Shown: positions 35,549 through 44,985, numbered from the stretch's first letter. The stretch is 64,000 nucleotides of DNA from Olivibacter oleidegradans (GCF_042432805.1 NZ_JBHLWO010000002.1:1550001-1614000), one strand, 5' to 3'. Notes: generated by a model not told the origin, from the sequence alone. Numbers and translations: made by a program.

Positions 35549-35962
35549 ATGAGATCTGATTGCCCTTTAAACTACGCTCTTGAGCTATTTGGTGACAAGT
35601 GGTCTTTATTGATTATCCGGGACATAGTATTCTTTGATAAGCGATACTATCAGGAATTTTTACTTTCTGAGGAAAAGATATCAACCAACATTTTAGCAAA
35701 CAGATTGCTCATGCTCGAAAAAAACGGGTTCATAAAAAAGAAAAAGGCACCCGATCATAAACAGAAAATAGTATATAGCTTAACCGAAAAAGCGATCGAT
35801 TTGGTTCCTTTGATCATTGAAATTGGTTTATGGTCGGATAAGCACGGCCACCACATTCCGGCCTATAAAAAGGAGCTTATCTTAAAAGATGTAAAAATCA
35901 ATAAACTGAATGCCCTCCAACAGCTTAAGGACAAGTTGTACCGCAAGCATATTTCTAGCTAA
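35549..35962 (+). CDS. HxlR-family transcriptional regulator
   Basis: A protein of 137 residues starting MRSDCPLNYALELFGDKWSLLIIRDIVFF, the diagnostic HxlR opening, with the conserved cysteine at residue 5. The winged helix continues with EEKISTNILANRLLMLEKNGFIKKKK and VYSLTEKAIDLVPLIIEIGLWSDKH. Some members sense oxidation or electrophiles through this cysteine. It is divergent from fabF and lies 20 bp from the palindrome that overlaps both promoters, so it most likely represses fabF and itself. Confidence 0.93.
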   Translation: MRSDCPLNYALELFGDKWSLLIIRDIVFFDKRYYQEFLLSEEKISTNILANRLLMLEKNGFIKKKKAPDHKQKIVYSLTEKAIDLVPLIIEIGLWSDKHGHHIPAYKKELILKDVKINKLNALQQLKDKLYRKHISS

Positions 35963-36085
35963 TAGGTATTTCTACAAGGCATGCCTTCGCGACACCTAAT
36001 CTTTTAACATTTTTTAAGGTTAACTGAACCAAACCTTAAAACTTCTTAACACTTCATTAGCTAGTTTTGATTTAAAATTAGCAAT

Positions 36086-36721
36086 ATGAAAAAAACTATT
36101 TTTATTTGTATTTTACTCGGCTTGATGGATAAATCTTTATCAGCCCAACAATGGAATATTCGATATAGTGTAAGACTGGGAGGCAATTTGCCTTATTACG
36201 CATTGTCCAATATAAACAATAATACTTCTCGTGTAGCGTCCAAAAAGGTGGGTTTTACCGTTACCGGTTTAGTCGAAGCATCAACAGCTCGTTACTTTGC
36301 CATCCAGTCCGGTATCTCCTTCCAACAACTCGGTTCACAGCTAGATTATTCTGAGTTTGGCAATACACCAGTCAAACAGCACACCTTCTGGCTTCAGCTT
36401 CCTGTTAATTTTGTAGGAAAGCTTCCATTGAAGGATAGCAGCTATTTCTTTTTAAGCATGGGGCCATACGGGGGATTTGGACTTATGGGATCAAACAGCT
36501 TTGCTTCAAACTATACGGGGAATCGGGAAGATTTCACATTCGGCGATTCAGGAAGCCAGAAAAGGTTTGATTACGGCGTGAATCTCCATTTTGGTTACCA
36601 GTTAAAAAAAGGATATAATCTTTCTGCAGGTTACTTACTGGGATTGGCCGACTTATCAACCAGCTCGCGGTATGAGCAACGGAACAGAGCTTGGGCGTTT
36701 ACGGTTGGTTATTCCTTTTAA
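36086..36721 (+). CDS. PorT-like outer-membrane beta-barrel protein
   Basis: A protein of 211 residues with a signal peptide (MKKTIFICILLGLMDKSLSAQQ). The mature chain alternates aromatic and polar residues in about eight strands (YSVRLGGNLPYYALSN, FAIQSGISFQQLGSQLDY, FDYGVNLHFGYQLKKGYNLSAGYLLGLADL, WAFTVGYSF), matching the outer-membrane protein beta-barrel (PorT-type) domain. It ends in phenylalanine, the usual outer-membrane insertion signal. The function is unknown. No operon partner is apparent. Confidence 0.85.
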   Translation: MKKTIFICILLGLMDKSLSAQQWNIRYSVRLGGNLPYYALSNINNNTSRVASKKVGFTVTGLVEASTARYFAIQSGISFQQLGSQLDYSEFGNTPVKQHTFWLQLPVNFVGKLPLKDSSYFFLSMGPYGGFGLMGSNSFASNYTGNREDFTFGDSGSQKRFDYGVNLHFGYQLKKGYNLSAGYLLGLADLSTSSRYEQRNRAWAFTVGYSF

Positions 36722-36900
36722 AAACAGAAACAAGCCTGCATATAGGTTACCTTTGGCAGAAAAAAGGAATGAAAGGTTATGGAATTTGATTGAAGAAAAC
36801 ATCTTATGAAAAAATCAAAGTCCATATCATGATGGACTGAAAGTTGTGATGCGGTTCATACGTGCAAAAGAATAAAGATAAACGAGCTAATTATTTGTAG

Positions 36901-37743
36901 ATGAAAAAGAAAACCCAGGTTATCGATCAGTTAGCGCTTCCTCTTCTAATAATTTTTTCATTTCTACTATTTGCTTGCCATAACGGGATAGATCAACAGC
37001 ATGCCATTGGCAGCGTAGCTACAGCGGAAGCGATTGCACTTAATGAACCGGAACCTATACAAACTATACCATTAGAACGAAGGCTAATTAAAGAAGGAAC
37101 CATCTCTTTTGAAACAAACGATTTATCGGAAACGGCCAAACTAATTGGACAAGCAATAAAAAAATATAATGCTTATATAGCATCAGAAACCGAGAATAAT
37201 TATTCGGAAAGCCTCAGCAGAACCATCGTTGTTCGCGTAAATGCTAAGCAATTCGACGCCTTTATTGGAGATGTGGCTAAAGGCGTCAATCATTTTGAAA
37301 CAAAAAACATACAAGTAAAAGATGTTACCGAGGAATTTGTTGATATACAGGCTAGGTTAAAAACAAAAAAAGAGCTGGAACAACGCTATCGCACATTACT
37401 CCAACTTGCAGCTAAGGTTACTGAAATTCTCGAAATCGAAAAGCAATTAGCAGAAGTTCGCGCCGAAATCGAATCGGTTGAAGGGCGTTTACGATATCTG
37501 GCGAATCAATCGACTTATTCTACCTTGTCGATTACTTATTATAAAGCTGCTCCTAAGCAAATTGCTTTTGGTCAAAAGTTCGAACAGGGACTTTCCAACG
37601 GTTGGCAAAACTTCGTATGGTTTACGGTAGGCCTCATTAATATTTGGCCATTTTTATTGCTGATAGTAATAGCCATGTTTTTTGCTCGACGTTGGTGGCG
37701 CAAACGTAAAACAAGACAACGAATGGACGCATCAACGAATTAA
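36901..37743 (+). CDS. DUF4349-domain lipoprotein with coiled coil and C-terminal membrane helix
   Basis: A protein of 280 residues. The N-terminus ends in LIIFSFLLFACHNG, a lipobox. Residues 58-220 match DUF4349: RRLIKEGTISFETNDLSETAKLIGQAIKKYNAYIASETENN, then VDIQARLKTKKELEQRYRTLLQLAAKVTEILEIEKQLAEVRAEIESVEGRLRYLANQSTYSTLSITYY with a long coiled coil. A membrane helix (FVWFTVGLINIWPFLLLIVIAMFFA) and a basic tail close the chain. The family has no established function but is envelope-located. It is transcribed towards the ABC exporter operon. Confidence 0.9.
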   Translation: MKKKTQVIDQLALPLLIIFSFLLFACHNGIDQQHAIGSVATAEAIALNEPEPIQTIPLERRLIKEGTISFETNDLSETAKLIGQAIKKYNAYIASETENNYSESLSRTIVVRVNAKQFDAFIGDVAKGVNHFETKNIQVKDVTEEFVDIQARLKTKKELEQRYRTLLQLAAKVTEILEIEKQLAEVRAEIESVEGRLRYLANQSTYSTLSITYYKAAPKQIAFGQKFEQGLSNGWQNFVWFTVGLINIWPFLLLIVIAMFFARRWWRKRKTRQRMDASTN

Positions 37744-37764
37744 ACAAGCTGGTAATTCGAACGA

Positions 37765-38871
37765 TTAGCTCGTTTTCCGATAATTCCAAATGGCCCAGAC
37801 GTTTAATATGATTGCAAAAACAATTAAATATAAAAATTCCAATTGTACGTCACTAAAGTCGCTGCCTTTTAAGACAATCATTCTTACTACTTTTACGAAG
37901 TGAGTTACCGGCGTTAGATCAGATAAGGTTCGAGCCCACCGCGGCATGCTATCGGTAGACGTAAAAAAGCCGCTCATGAGCATAAAGATCATCATAAAAA
38001 AGAAGGCTATAAACATGGCTTGCACCTGATTATCGCTGTAGGTAGAAATAAGCAAGCCGAAACCCAACACGGCCACCAAATAAACGGCCGCAAATAAGTA
38101 TAAAAGCCACAAACTTCCTTGTAAGGCAATTCCATAAACAAAAAAACAAATCATCAATCCTAAGGTGAAAATAATAATCCCTATTACCCAGAACGGGATC
38201 ATTTTACCTAATATAAACTGCCACTTTTTAATCGGGCTTACATTGATTTGCTCAATCGTACCAATTTCTTTTTCCTTTACAATATTTAATGCAGTCATAA
38301 AACCACCTATTAATGTTAGCAGCAATACCAACACCGCTGGAACAACATTAAATTTATAGGCCTCCAAGGGATTATACCAGCTTCTTTGTAGAATTTCAAT
38401 ACTTCCCCTTGGCCTCGATTCCGCGTTCCATTCCAATTCTGAACTGAAATCTGAAATAATCCGATTCAAGTAGGCTGTACCAATGCCTGATTTTGTCCCG
38501 TTAATAGCGTCAGCATAAACTCCTACCCGCTGCTTCCCCTCTCTTATCAGATTTCGTTCAAAATTTAGCGGGATTTCCAAAATTATGTCCGCTTCTTCCT
38601 TTTCAATATGATGAATGGCACCGTTATAACTGGTGTTAGAACTAATAGGAATGAAATACCCTGAAGCGTAAATTTTGTGAATTAGGCGCTGTGAAAAAGA
38701 ACTGTGGTCCTTATCAACAACAGAAAGATTAATGTGCTTTACATTAAAGTCCATGGCTAGCGGTAAAACAACCAATTGAACGATCGGCATAGCGAACATC
38801 ATAGCCAAGATAGACTTATCCCGAAATATTTGACGAAACTCCTTTTGCAATATAAATCTTAAAATTTTCAT
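37765..38871 (-). CDS. ABC-2 type exporter permease, second of two
   Basis: A protein of 368 residues in the ABC2_membrane_3 layout: one N-terminal membrane helix (EFRQIFRDKSILAMMFAMPIVQLVVLPLA), an extracytoplasmic domain of about 130 residues, and five C-terminal helices with the conserved VKEKEIGTIEQINVSPIKKWQFILGKMIPFW loop. It corresponds to YbhR/YhhJ-type permeases that form a heterodimer. It is the last gene of a six-gene export operon (channel, adaptor, ATPase, ATPase, permease, permease) driven from upstream of 43945. Confidence 0.93.
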   Translation of the reverse strand: MKILRFILQKEFRQIFRDKSILAMMFAMPIVQLVVLPLAMDFNVKHINLSVVDKDHSSFSQRLIHKIYASGYFIPISSNTSYNGAIHHIEKEEADIILEIPLNFERNLIREGKQRVGVYADAINGTKSGIGTAYLNRIISDFSSELEWNAESRPRGSIEILQRSWYNPLEAYKFNVVPAVLVLLLTLIGGFMTALNIVKEKEIGTIEQINVSPIKKWQFILGKMIPFWVIGIIIFTLGLMICFFVYGIALQGSLWLLYLFAAVYLVAVLGFGLLISTYSDNQVQAMFIAFFFMMIFMLMSGFFTSTDSMPRWARTLSDLTPVTHFVKVVRMIVLKGSDFSDVQLEFLYLIVFAIILNVWAIWNYRKTS

Positions 38872-38899
38872 CTTTAGCGCCGTATTGTTTAGAAAACTA

Positions 38900-40009
38900 T
38901 TAAAGTCTTACTTTAAAACGTCTCAAGGCTAAACTGAGCAGTATAATTGTCATCAAAGTCAGAACCAGTGTCTCCTTCCAAACATAGGTCAAACCCAAGC
39001 CCTTTAACATAACCGATTTAACTGCAAGATAATACCATCTGGACGGAACAATATGAGAGAGCACTTGAAAAAAGCCAGGCATATTTTCCAATGGCATAAT
39101 AAAACCGGTGAAAATCAAGGTTGGCAACATCATTCCCATAAGCGATATTAACAGAGCTGTTTGCTGCGAATTGGTTATATTTGATATTAGTAACCCTAAA
39201 GAAAGACAAGTAACAATAAATAACGTACTCTCAAAATAGAGCAACAAGATGCTTCCTCGAATTTCGACATCAAGAGCAAAGGCGGTTAACAACAAAATCA
39301 ACGTAAAATTTGCAAGCGAAAGCAATAAATAAGGAATTGCCTTTGCAATAAGTACGAAAACGGGCTTAAAGGGAGATACGAGTAGTATTTCCATGGTTCC
39401 CATCTCCTTTTCTTTAACAACTGAAACAGATGTTAAAGCAGTGCATACAATCATCAAAATTAACGCCATAACCCCTGGAATAAAATTCAGGGAACCATTC
39501 CCCTCTTCATTGTAAAGCATTCTCAATTCCGGTTGTATTTGTAAAAACAACGGATTGATCGATGGTGTGTTAAATTCACGCCCAAAATCCATAAAAATTG
39601 ACGTCAAATAATTTGTCACGGTTTTCGAAATATTAGGATCAGAACCGTCGGTAATAAGCTGTACCGGTGACTGGCCAAGATGCAGTTGATCGCTGCTAAA
39701 ATTAGACGGAATAATAAGAGCGGCCTTTATGTCTCCTTTTTTAAACGCATCCTCAATCTGTTTATAATGAACATTTGCCTGCTCTACAACGAAATAATCT
39801 GATGTCTTAATTTTTTCAATTAATCTTTGGCTTTGAAAATCTTTCGCATAATCAGCCACTATCATCCGAATATTCTTCACCTCACTCGATAGAGCGAACC
39901 CAAATAAAATGATCTGTACAATGGGTAAGCCGAACATGATCAACAGGGTCCGGCGATCTCTAAAGACGTGGTAAAATTCTTTCCTAATAAAAACTAACAG
40001 CTGCTTCAT
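38900..40009 (-). CDS. ABC-2 type exporter permease, first of two
   Basis: A protein of 369 residues, homologous in layout to the next gene: MKQLLVFIRKEFYHVFRDRRTLLIMFGLPIVQIILFGFALSSEV, an extracytoplasmic domain, and SVVKEKEMGTMEILLVSPFKPVFVLIAKAIPYLL before the final helices. It corresponds to YbhS-type permeases. The two permeases are separated by 28 bp and probably form a heterodimer energised by the two ATPases upstream. Confidence 0.93.
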   Translation of the reverse strand: MKQLLVFIRKEFYHVFRDRRTLLIMFGLPIVQIILFGFALSSEVKNIRMIVADYAKDFQSQRLIEKIKTSDYFVVEQANVHYKQIEDAFKKGDIKAALIIPSNFSSDQLHLGQSPVQLITDGSDPNISKTVTNYLTSIFMDFGREFNTPSINPLFLQIQPELRMLYNEEGNGSLNFIPGVMALILMIVCTALTSVSVVKEKEMGTMEILLVSPFKPVFVLIAKAIPYLLLSLANFTLILLLTAFALDVEIRGSILLLYFESTLFIVTCLSLGLLISNITNSQQTALLISLMGMMLPTLIFTGFIMPLENMPGFFQVLSHIVPSRWYYLAVKSVMLKGLGLTYVWKETLVLTLMTIILLSLALRRFKVRL

Positions 40010-40052
40010 TTTTCATGATTTTGATGAGATCGAAACCTTTGACCATACTGAG

Positions 40053-40793
40053 TTAATTGTCGTTTCGTTTGGCTCCTCTTGCCAATTGATAAAAGACTTC
40101 GTCCATTGAGTTAGCGTTATAGGCTAATTTCAGGTTAGTCGGTGAATCAAGTGCTACTACCTTGCCGTCCACCATGATAGACACTCTATTACAATATTCT
40201 GCCTCATCCATATAATGAGTCGTGACGAAAACAGTAATTCCGGCATTTGCCGCACTGTAAATCATATCCCAGAACTGTCGGCGGGTTACGGGATCTACAC
40301 CTCCGGTAGGTTCATCCAAAAAGACGATCTTTGGTTGATGAAAAATGGCAACCGAGAACGCCAATTTCTGTTTCCATCCAAGGGGCAACTCGCCGACCAT
40401 TTTATTCGCTTCTTGCGTCAAGCCCAAAGCTCGTATCAGTTCCTGTCCTCTTTTATTGATCTCTTTTTTGTTTACACCGTAAACGCCACCAAAAAATTCA
40501 ATATTCTCCGAAACCGACAGGTTCTCATATAAAGAAAACTTTTGGCTCATATAGCCGATATGCTTTTTTATTTTTTCCTGTTGCTTATAAACATCATAAC
40601 CTGCTACCTCTGCTTCACCGGATGAGGGAAAAGATAAACCACAGAGCATGCGCATCGCAGTGGTTTTGCCTGCGCCATTTGCACCCAAAAATCCAAAAAT
40701 TTCTCCTTTAGCAACGTCAAAGGAAATACCGTCAACTGCCACAAAACCGCCAAATCGTTTGGTTAAATTGCGGCACATTATTACTTTTTCCAT
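40053..40793 (-). CDS. ABC exporter ATPase, second of two, with degenerate signature motif
   Basis: A protein of 246 residues. Walker A is GANGAGKTT, Walker B KIVFLDEPTGGVDP and the H-loop FVTTHYMDEAEYC. The signature that should read LSGGQ is ELPLGWKQKLAFSV, the same kind of substitution found in the second half of YbhF/YhiH-type ATPases. The site is therefore probably asymmetric, with one composite site formed with the partner ATPase. It lies 5 bp after the partner gene and 43 bp before the first permease. Confidence 0.93.
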   Translation of the reverse strand: MEKVIMCRNLTKRFGGFVAVDGISFDVAKGEIFGFLGANGAGKTTAMRMLCGLSFPSSGEAEVAGYDVYKQQEKIKKHIGYMSQKFSLYENLSVSENIEFFGGVYGVNKKEINKRGQELIRALGLTQEANKMVGELPLGWKQKLAFSVAIFHQPKIVFLDEPTGGVDPVTRRQFWDMIYSAANAGITVFVTTHYMDEAEYCNRVSIMVDGKVVALDSPTNLKLAYNANSMDEVFYQLARGAKRNDN

Positions 40794-40798
40794 CGTCT

Positions 40799-41755
40799 TT
40801 ATTCTACACGGCCCGTAAATTCTATTCGTTCCATTAAACGAATAAAGCTATCTTCTATCCCTGGCTTAATCTCTTTTACAATGATGTCCCTGTGCCCCAA
40901 GTTCGTGGCTAAATCTTGCAACGTAGATAATCCATCTCTTTCGGGATATCGTAATGTAACATGGATGTATTCACCAAAAGCGTAGCTGCTCTCTATCGCT
41001 TCGTTTTGTCTATAATCTTTTAAAAGTCGATAAATATCGGCTGATTTAGCGGCATATAATTTTGTTGGATATCGCTTGATTATATCTGCAGGTGGATCGA
41101 CGCTTAAAATTTTCCCTTGCTGGATTAATGCAATCCGGTCGCAAAGAATAGCTTCATCCATATAAGGGGTGGAGACTAATATGGTTATACCCTGTTGTTT
41201 GAGTGCTTTTAGCATATCCCAAAATTCGCGTCGCGAAACGACGTCCACCCCTGTGGTTGGCTCATCTAGTAAAAGAACCTTGGGCTTATGGATCAGTGCG
41301 CAACATAAGGCTAACTTTTGTTTCATCCCGCCTGATAGCTTTCCGGCCCGCCGATGGTTAAACGGTTTTATTTGCTCGTAAATATCTTTTATGAGGCCAT
41401 AATTCTGTTGGATATTAGTGCCGAATACCGTAGCAAAAAAACGGAGGTTCTCGAGTACAGTTAAGTCTTGATACAGTGAAAATTTCCCGGGCATATATCC
41501 AACCAGATTACGAATCGCCTTATAGTCTTTTATTACGTCGAGACCGACAACACTTGCCGTTCCCTGATCAGCAAGTAGAAGCGTAGTTAGTATACGGAAT
41601 ACGGATGTTTTGCCCGCGCCATCCGGGCCAATCAATCCAAACAATTCACCTTCATCAACAGAAAAGGATACATCATTCACAGCTACAACTCTTCCCTTAT
41701 CATAGCTTTTGAAAATATGGTGGAGTTTTACTGCTTCCATTCTACCTTTTTCCAT
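40799..41755 (-). CDS. ABC exporter ATPase, first of two
   Basis: A protein of 318 residues if translation starts at 41755; a second ATG at 41740 is possible. Walker A is GPDGAGKTS, the signature GKLSGGMKQKLALCC is canonical, and Walker B is VLLLDEPTTGVDVVSRREF. A C-terminal extension of about 80 residues follows the ATPase core. The first 14 bases overlap the end of the adaptor gene, indicating translational coupling. It pairs with the degenerate ATPase next to it, splitting into two genes what E. coli YbhF has in one chain. Confidence 0.93.
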   Translation of the reverse strand: MEKGRMEAVKLHHIFKSYDKGRVVAVNDVSFSVDEGELFGLIGPDGAGKTSVFRILTTLLLADQGTASVVGLDVIKDYKAIRNLVGYMPGKFSLYQDLTVLENLRFFATVFGTNIQQNYGLIKDIYEQIKPFNHRRAGKLSGGMKQKLALCCALIHKPKVLLLDEPTTGVDVVSRREFWDMLKALKQQGITILVSTPYMDEAILCDRIALIQQGKILSVDPPADIIKRYPTKLYAAKSADIYRLLKDYRQNEAIESSYAFGEYIHVTLRYPERDGLSTLQDLATNLGHRDIIVKEIKPGIEDSFIRLMERIEFTGRVE

Positions 41756-42659
41756 TTTTCTGCGTTGCTAAAATCACTTGTCCGTACATCCCGATTTTTA
41801 AATATCCATCATTTTCCACCTTAACCTTCATTGCATATACCAAATTAGCTCTTTCATCCTTTGTTTGGATGGTCTTTGGTGTAAACTCCGCCTGATCACT
41901 TATCCACTCAACCACGCCGGGATAATCCTTGAATGCAGCCTTACCTTTATCAACCTGCACCCGAACGCGCTGTCCTATTTTAACATCCGCAAATTTTTCA
42001 CCGGTAATATAAGCGCGCAGGATCATTTTTTTGGTGTTAGCTATACGATATAGGGGTTTTCCAATGGTTGCCATTTCATTCGCCTCTACATATTTAGCGA
42101 GAACGGTTCCTGTAACGGGATTGACAATCTTGCTTTTCCGAAGTTGGTCGTCCAACTGTTCAATCTGTGCATGCAACGGAGCTGTCTCTTCTTGCAAACT
42201 GACCGATGCAATACCTAATGATGATTGTTGACCTTCAATACGTTTACGAATGATATTTACCTGTGCGGTTGCCGCATCCAATTCCTTTGGGGTTGCCGCA
42301 TCAGCCTTAACCAGGTTGGTCAACCGTTCTTGCTCGTTTTTAGCATACCGAAGCTCTTCCTGTAAAGCTGCAATCTCTGTGGCGATATTAGGACGTTTAC
42401 TCAGTATGGCACCTGCTTGTGCTTCTAATTGCTTCTTCTTGAGAAACAGCTGAAGCGTATCAATATAACCAATTACTTTCCCTGCGGGGATAGTTTGCCC
42501 CTCTTCCAATAAAAGCTCCCTTATAATGCCGTTTGCTTCCGCAGGTACGATGGTCTCTACGGTTTCAAAAGCACCCGATGCGTCGTAATTTATATCGTTC
42601 GTTTTACAAGATACGATGGAAAAAGCCAGCAAATTCGTGTATAATATAACTGTTTTCAT
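41742..42659 (-). CDS. HlyD-family adaptor of the ABC exporter
   Basis: A protein of 305 residues from the ATG at 42659 (MKTVILYTNLLAFSIVSCKTND); the frame extends seven codons upstream. The N-terminus carries a lipobox ending VSC. The chain then has the first lipoyl half (NGIIRELLLEEGQTIPAGKVIGYIDT), a long coiled-coil hairpin (about 80-180), the second half (SKIVNPVTGTVLAKYVEANEMATIGKPLYRIANTKKMILRAYITGEKF) and a beta-barrel. It corresponds to YbhG, linking the ABC-2 permeases to the TolC-type channel encoded just upstream. Confidence 0.92.
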   Translation of the reverse strand: MKTVILYTNLLAFSIVSCKTNDINYDASGAFETVETIVPAEANGIIRELLLEEGQTIPAGKVIGYIDTLQLFLKKKQLEAQAGAILSKRPNIATEIAALQEELRYAKNEQERLTNLVKADAATPKELDAATAQVNIIRKRIEGQQSSLGIASVSLQEETAPLHAQIEQLDDQLRKSKIVNPVTGTVLAKYVEANEMATIGKPLYRIANTKKMILRAYITGEKFADVKIGQRVRVQVDKGKAAFKDYPGVVEWISDQAEFTPKTIQTKDERANLVYAMKVKVENDGYLKIGMYGQVILATQKNGKR

Positions 42660-42676
42660 TTTTCTTCTTTGGTATA

Positions 42677-43945
42677 TCAATAGGTATCTCCTGTTATGTA
42701 TAAATAATCGTATTGTGATGCAAGCAATTGAATCTCGTGTATGATTTTATTTAATCTAGCCTGATCCTCTGCATTTACTTCCCGTAAATAGTCATTTGTG
42801 GTGATTACACCATGTTCTAATTGAGTAACCGCGGTTTTTTTTACTTTTTCGCGCAATGCGATAATCTCGTTGTCGGATTGCAATAAATCTTGGTAGCGTC
42901 GTATTGTCACTGATTCCCGCTTGGCTTGCGAATGTGTATTGAATAGAAATGTTTCTTTTTCGACTCCTATTGCCAATCGATTAATTTCCAAAATTGCTTT
43001 TTCCTTTTTTTGGGTGTACAGCCCCCCCAAATTCCAACTTAAGCGCAAGCCACCGATGTAATAAGCATCAAAACGAGGTTTTAGAATATTAAGAGCCGGC
43101 CTGCCGTAACCACCCTGAAAAAAGAAATCAAGTCGAGGCCTATTTCTCACATTAATCAATTCTTCCTGTACCGCAATATTCGTAAGTTGATCATCATACA
43201 AAGCAAGTTCCGGTCGTTGAATCGTCTTCGGTAGTATAGGTAATTCCGGCTTAATCAGTTTTGTACTGGCATCTAAAGTTTTATTAAGAAATAAACCGAG
43301 CACCTCCAAATAGGCCGTTCGATTCGCCTTCAAATCAACCGCGTGCTGCGCTGCTTTTAACAATTCGGCCTTCAAAACGTTAAGATCCGCCTCCAGGGCA
43401 GTCCCATTGGTAACTGCCGCTTCGACTTTATCCAGCCCTAGCTGGATATCCTTCATTAACAGTTGATTCTGGTTTAATTGCTCTTCTATCATTAAGATGC
43501 TGAAAAAAAGCTGGTTTATCCGGTCCTTTAGTTGATAAAGCGCTACTGAAAGACTTTGCTCTTCAATCGCCGATGTAGACCGGTGTAGCTCAATCTTTTG
43601 CTTAATGTTTCCCCCGTCATAAATCGTTTGATTTAGCTCGCCATAGAACTTATACTGATCTTTGGTCAACTGCGGGATTTCAATACCCTGCATTTGAATA
43701 GGAATTTCAGTAACGGCCGACTGATACGTTGCTTGTGCATTAATAATAAACTGAGGCAAATAACCCTTTGCCGCCTTTTCAATGGCGTACGCCTTACTTC
43801 TTTCCACTAAGTCGCGCTTCTTAATAAGCGGGTAATTAACTTGTGCCTGATTTTGACAATCATCTAAAGTGAGACTTAATTGTCCATAAAGCTCTGGACT
43901 GAATACGATTAATATCAGCCCTATCCATAGTGCCTTACTTCTCAT
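42677..43945 (-). CDS. TolC-family channel of the ABC exporter operon
   Basis: A protein of 422 residues with a signal peptide ending near SPELYGQLS. The mature chain starts LTLDDCQNQAQVNYPLIKKRDLVERSKAYAIEKAAKGYLPQF, the first TolC helix pair, and ends EHGVITTNDYLREVNAEDQARLNKIIHEIQLLASQYDYLYITGD. It should be the outer-membrane duct. It is the first gene of the six-gene operon, and two identical palindromes upstream (44047, 44147) are likely TetR sites. Confidence 0.9.
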   Translation of the reverse strand: MRSKALWIGLILIVFSPELYGQLSLTLDDCQNQAQVNYPLIKKRDLVERSKAYAIEKAAKGYLPQFIINAQATYQSAVTEIPIQMQGIEIPQLTKDQYKFYGELNQTIYDGGNIKQKIELHRSTSAIEEQSLSVALYQLKDRINQLFFSILMIEEQLNQNQLLMKDIQLGLDKVEAAVTNGTALEADLNVLKAELLKAAQHAVDLKANRTAYLEVLGLFLNKTLDASTKLIKPELPILPKTIQRPELALYDDQLTNIAVQEELINVRNRPRLDFFFQGGYGRPALNILKPRFDAYYIGGLRLSWNLGGLYTQKKEKAILEINRLAIGVEKETFLFNTHSQAKRESVTIRRYQDLLQSDNEIIALREKVKKTAVTQLEHGVITTNDYLREVNAEDQARLNKIIHEIQLLASQYDYLYITGDTY

Positions 43946-44046
43946 TGCTTGTTGTTTTTTCTAATCTTCGTCTGCTAATAGTGACAAAAGATTTTCTAAT
44001 TGTCATTATTCTAAATACTTCAAGTAATAACATTGGTCATACTTTT

Positions 44047-44060
44047 TAATCATTTGATTA
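44047..44060. promoter_or_regulatory. putative TetR operator 1
   Basis: TAATCATTTGATTA, a 14-bp dyad (TAATCA-TT-TGATTA) about 100 bp upstream of the channel gene. An identical copy lies exactly 100 bp further on. Confidence 0.65.
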
Positions 44061-44146
44061 GTTGCAAACCAAAAAAATTTGTTCTCCAACTAACATTCTT
44101 CAATCACGGCAAAGGTAGAGGTATTTTTTTATTTAAAAAATATTTC

Positions 44147-44160
44147 TAATCATTTGATTA
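44147..44160. promoter_or_regulatory. putative TetR operator 2
   Basis: A second exact TAATCATTTGATTA, between the end of the TetR gene (44206) and the export operon. The two sites may bind cooperatively or loop DNA. Confidence 0.65.
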
Positions 44161-44205
44161 AAAATAAAGATCAAAAAAGTTTCTTCGCCAATTGATTGAC
44201 AGTGT

Positions 44206-44808
44206 TTATATTTCCGTACGTAAAATGCTATTGAACCATAACGGGATCATTTTTTTCCGTTCTAGAATAAATTTTTTGAACTCGCCGCTTCTAAATGCGT
44301 CTGTTTGTGTAATAACGGGTTGAGCAAGTATAGGAAAAATGATCATGCTCAATAAATTCAAGATTAAGTGAAACACGTTAATATCAGGACGGAGCTCGTT
44401 TAATTGTTCATAAAATTTAGAAGTCATCAGCTTCCCTGATATTCGGCTACTAAACAACTTGGGATTGTTTTTTATCTCGCTCAATACAAATATAGGTAGA
44501 TCCGGATTGTGTAGAAGCATATCAATATAATCATTCGCAACTGCCTGCACCTTTTGCTCCAATGAACTGTCTTCATCGTTGAGAAGCCTCACAATCATCC
44601 CAAAAAATTGTTCAAACTTCTCTTCCATAATGATGTGGAACAATTTCTCTTTACTCCTAAAATAGTAATTTAATAAAGCTAGATTCAAGCCAGCTTCATC
44701 TGCAATATCCCTTGTACGAGTAGCTGCAAACCCTTTTCTTGTAAAAACAATTCTTGCAGCTTCTTTTATTTTTTCTTCCGTTGAAATATCTTTATCTTTC
44801 TTAACCAT
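44206..44808 (-). CDS. TetR/AcrR-family regulator of the ABC exporter operon
   Basis: A protein of 200 residues from the ATG at 44808 (MVKKDKDISTEEKIKEAARIVFTRKGFAATRTRDIADEAGLNLALLNYYFRSKEKLFHIIMEEKFEQFF); the frame is open upstream but the added residues do not fit the family. The helix-turn-helix is standard; the remaining helical part is the ligand and dimer domain. It is transcribed in the same direction as the export operon. Identical palindromes downstream of the gene and a degenerate copy just before it support control of the operon and possibly autorepression. Confidence 0.93.
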   Translation of the reverse strand: MVKKDKDISTEEKIKEAARIVFTRKGFAATRTRDIADEAGLNLALLNYYFRSKEKLFHIIMEEKFEQFFGMIVRLLNDEDSSLEQKVQAVANDYIDMLLHNPDLPIFVLSEIKNNPKLFSSRISGKLMTSKFYEQLNELRPDINVFHLILNLLSMIIFPILAQPVITQTDAFRSGEFKKFILERKKMIPLWFNSILRTEI

Positions 44809-44869
44809 CTTATGCGATCTAAATTTAGGCCAAAAGTAAGGAGGAGTACAACAATTTAAAAACAAAATT

Positions 44870-44883
44870 TAATCATTTATTTA
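44870..44883. promoter_or_regulatory. degenerate TetR operator near the regulator's own start
   Basis: TAATCATTTATTTA differs from the two perfect palindromes in two bases and lies 62 bp upstream of the TetR ATG, where an autoregulatory site would be expected. Confidence 0.4.
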
Positions 44884-44985
44884 AAAAGTACGCAATCACC
44901 GGTTATAGCGCCAACTTGTATTTCATATTGTCGCTATTCCGCTTTCACAAATAGTCGTATCTTCGAACTACTTCATTATTTGAAT

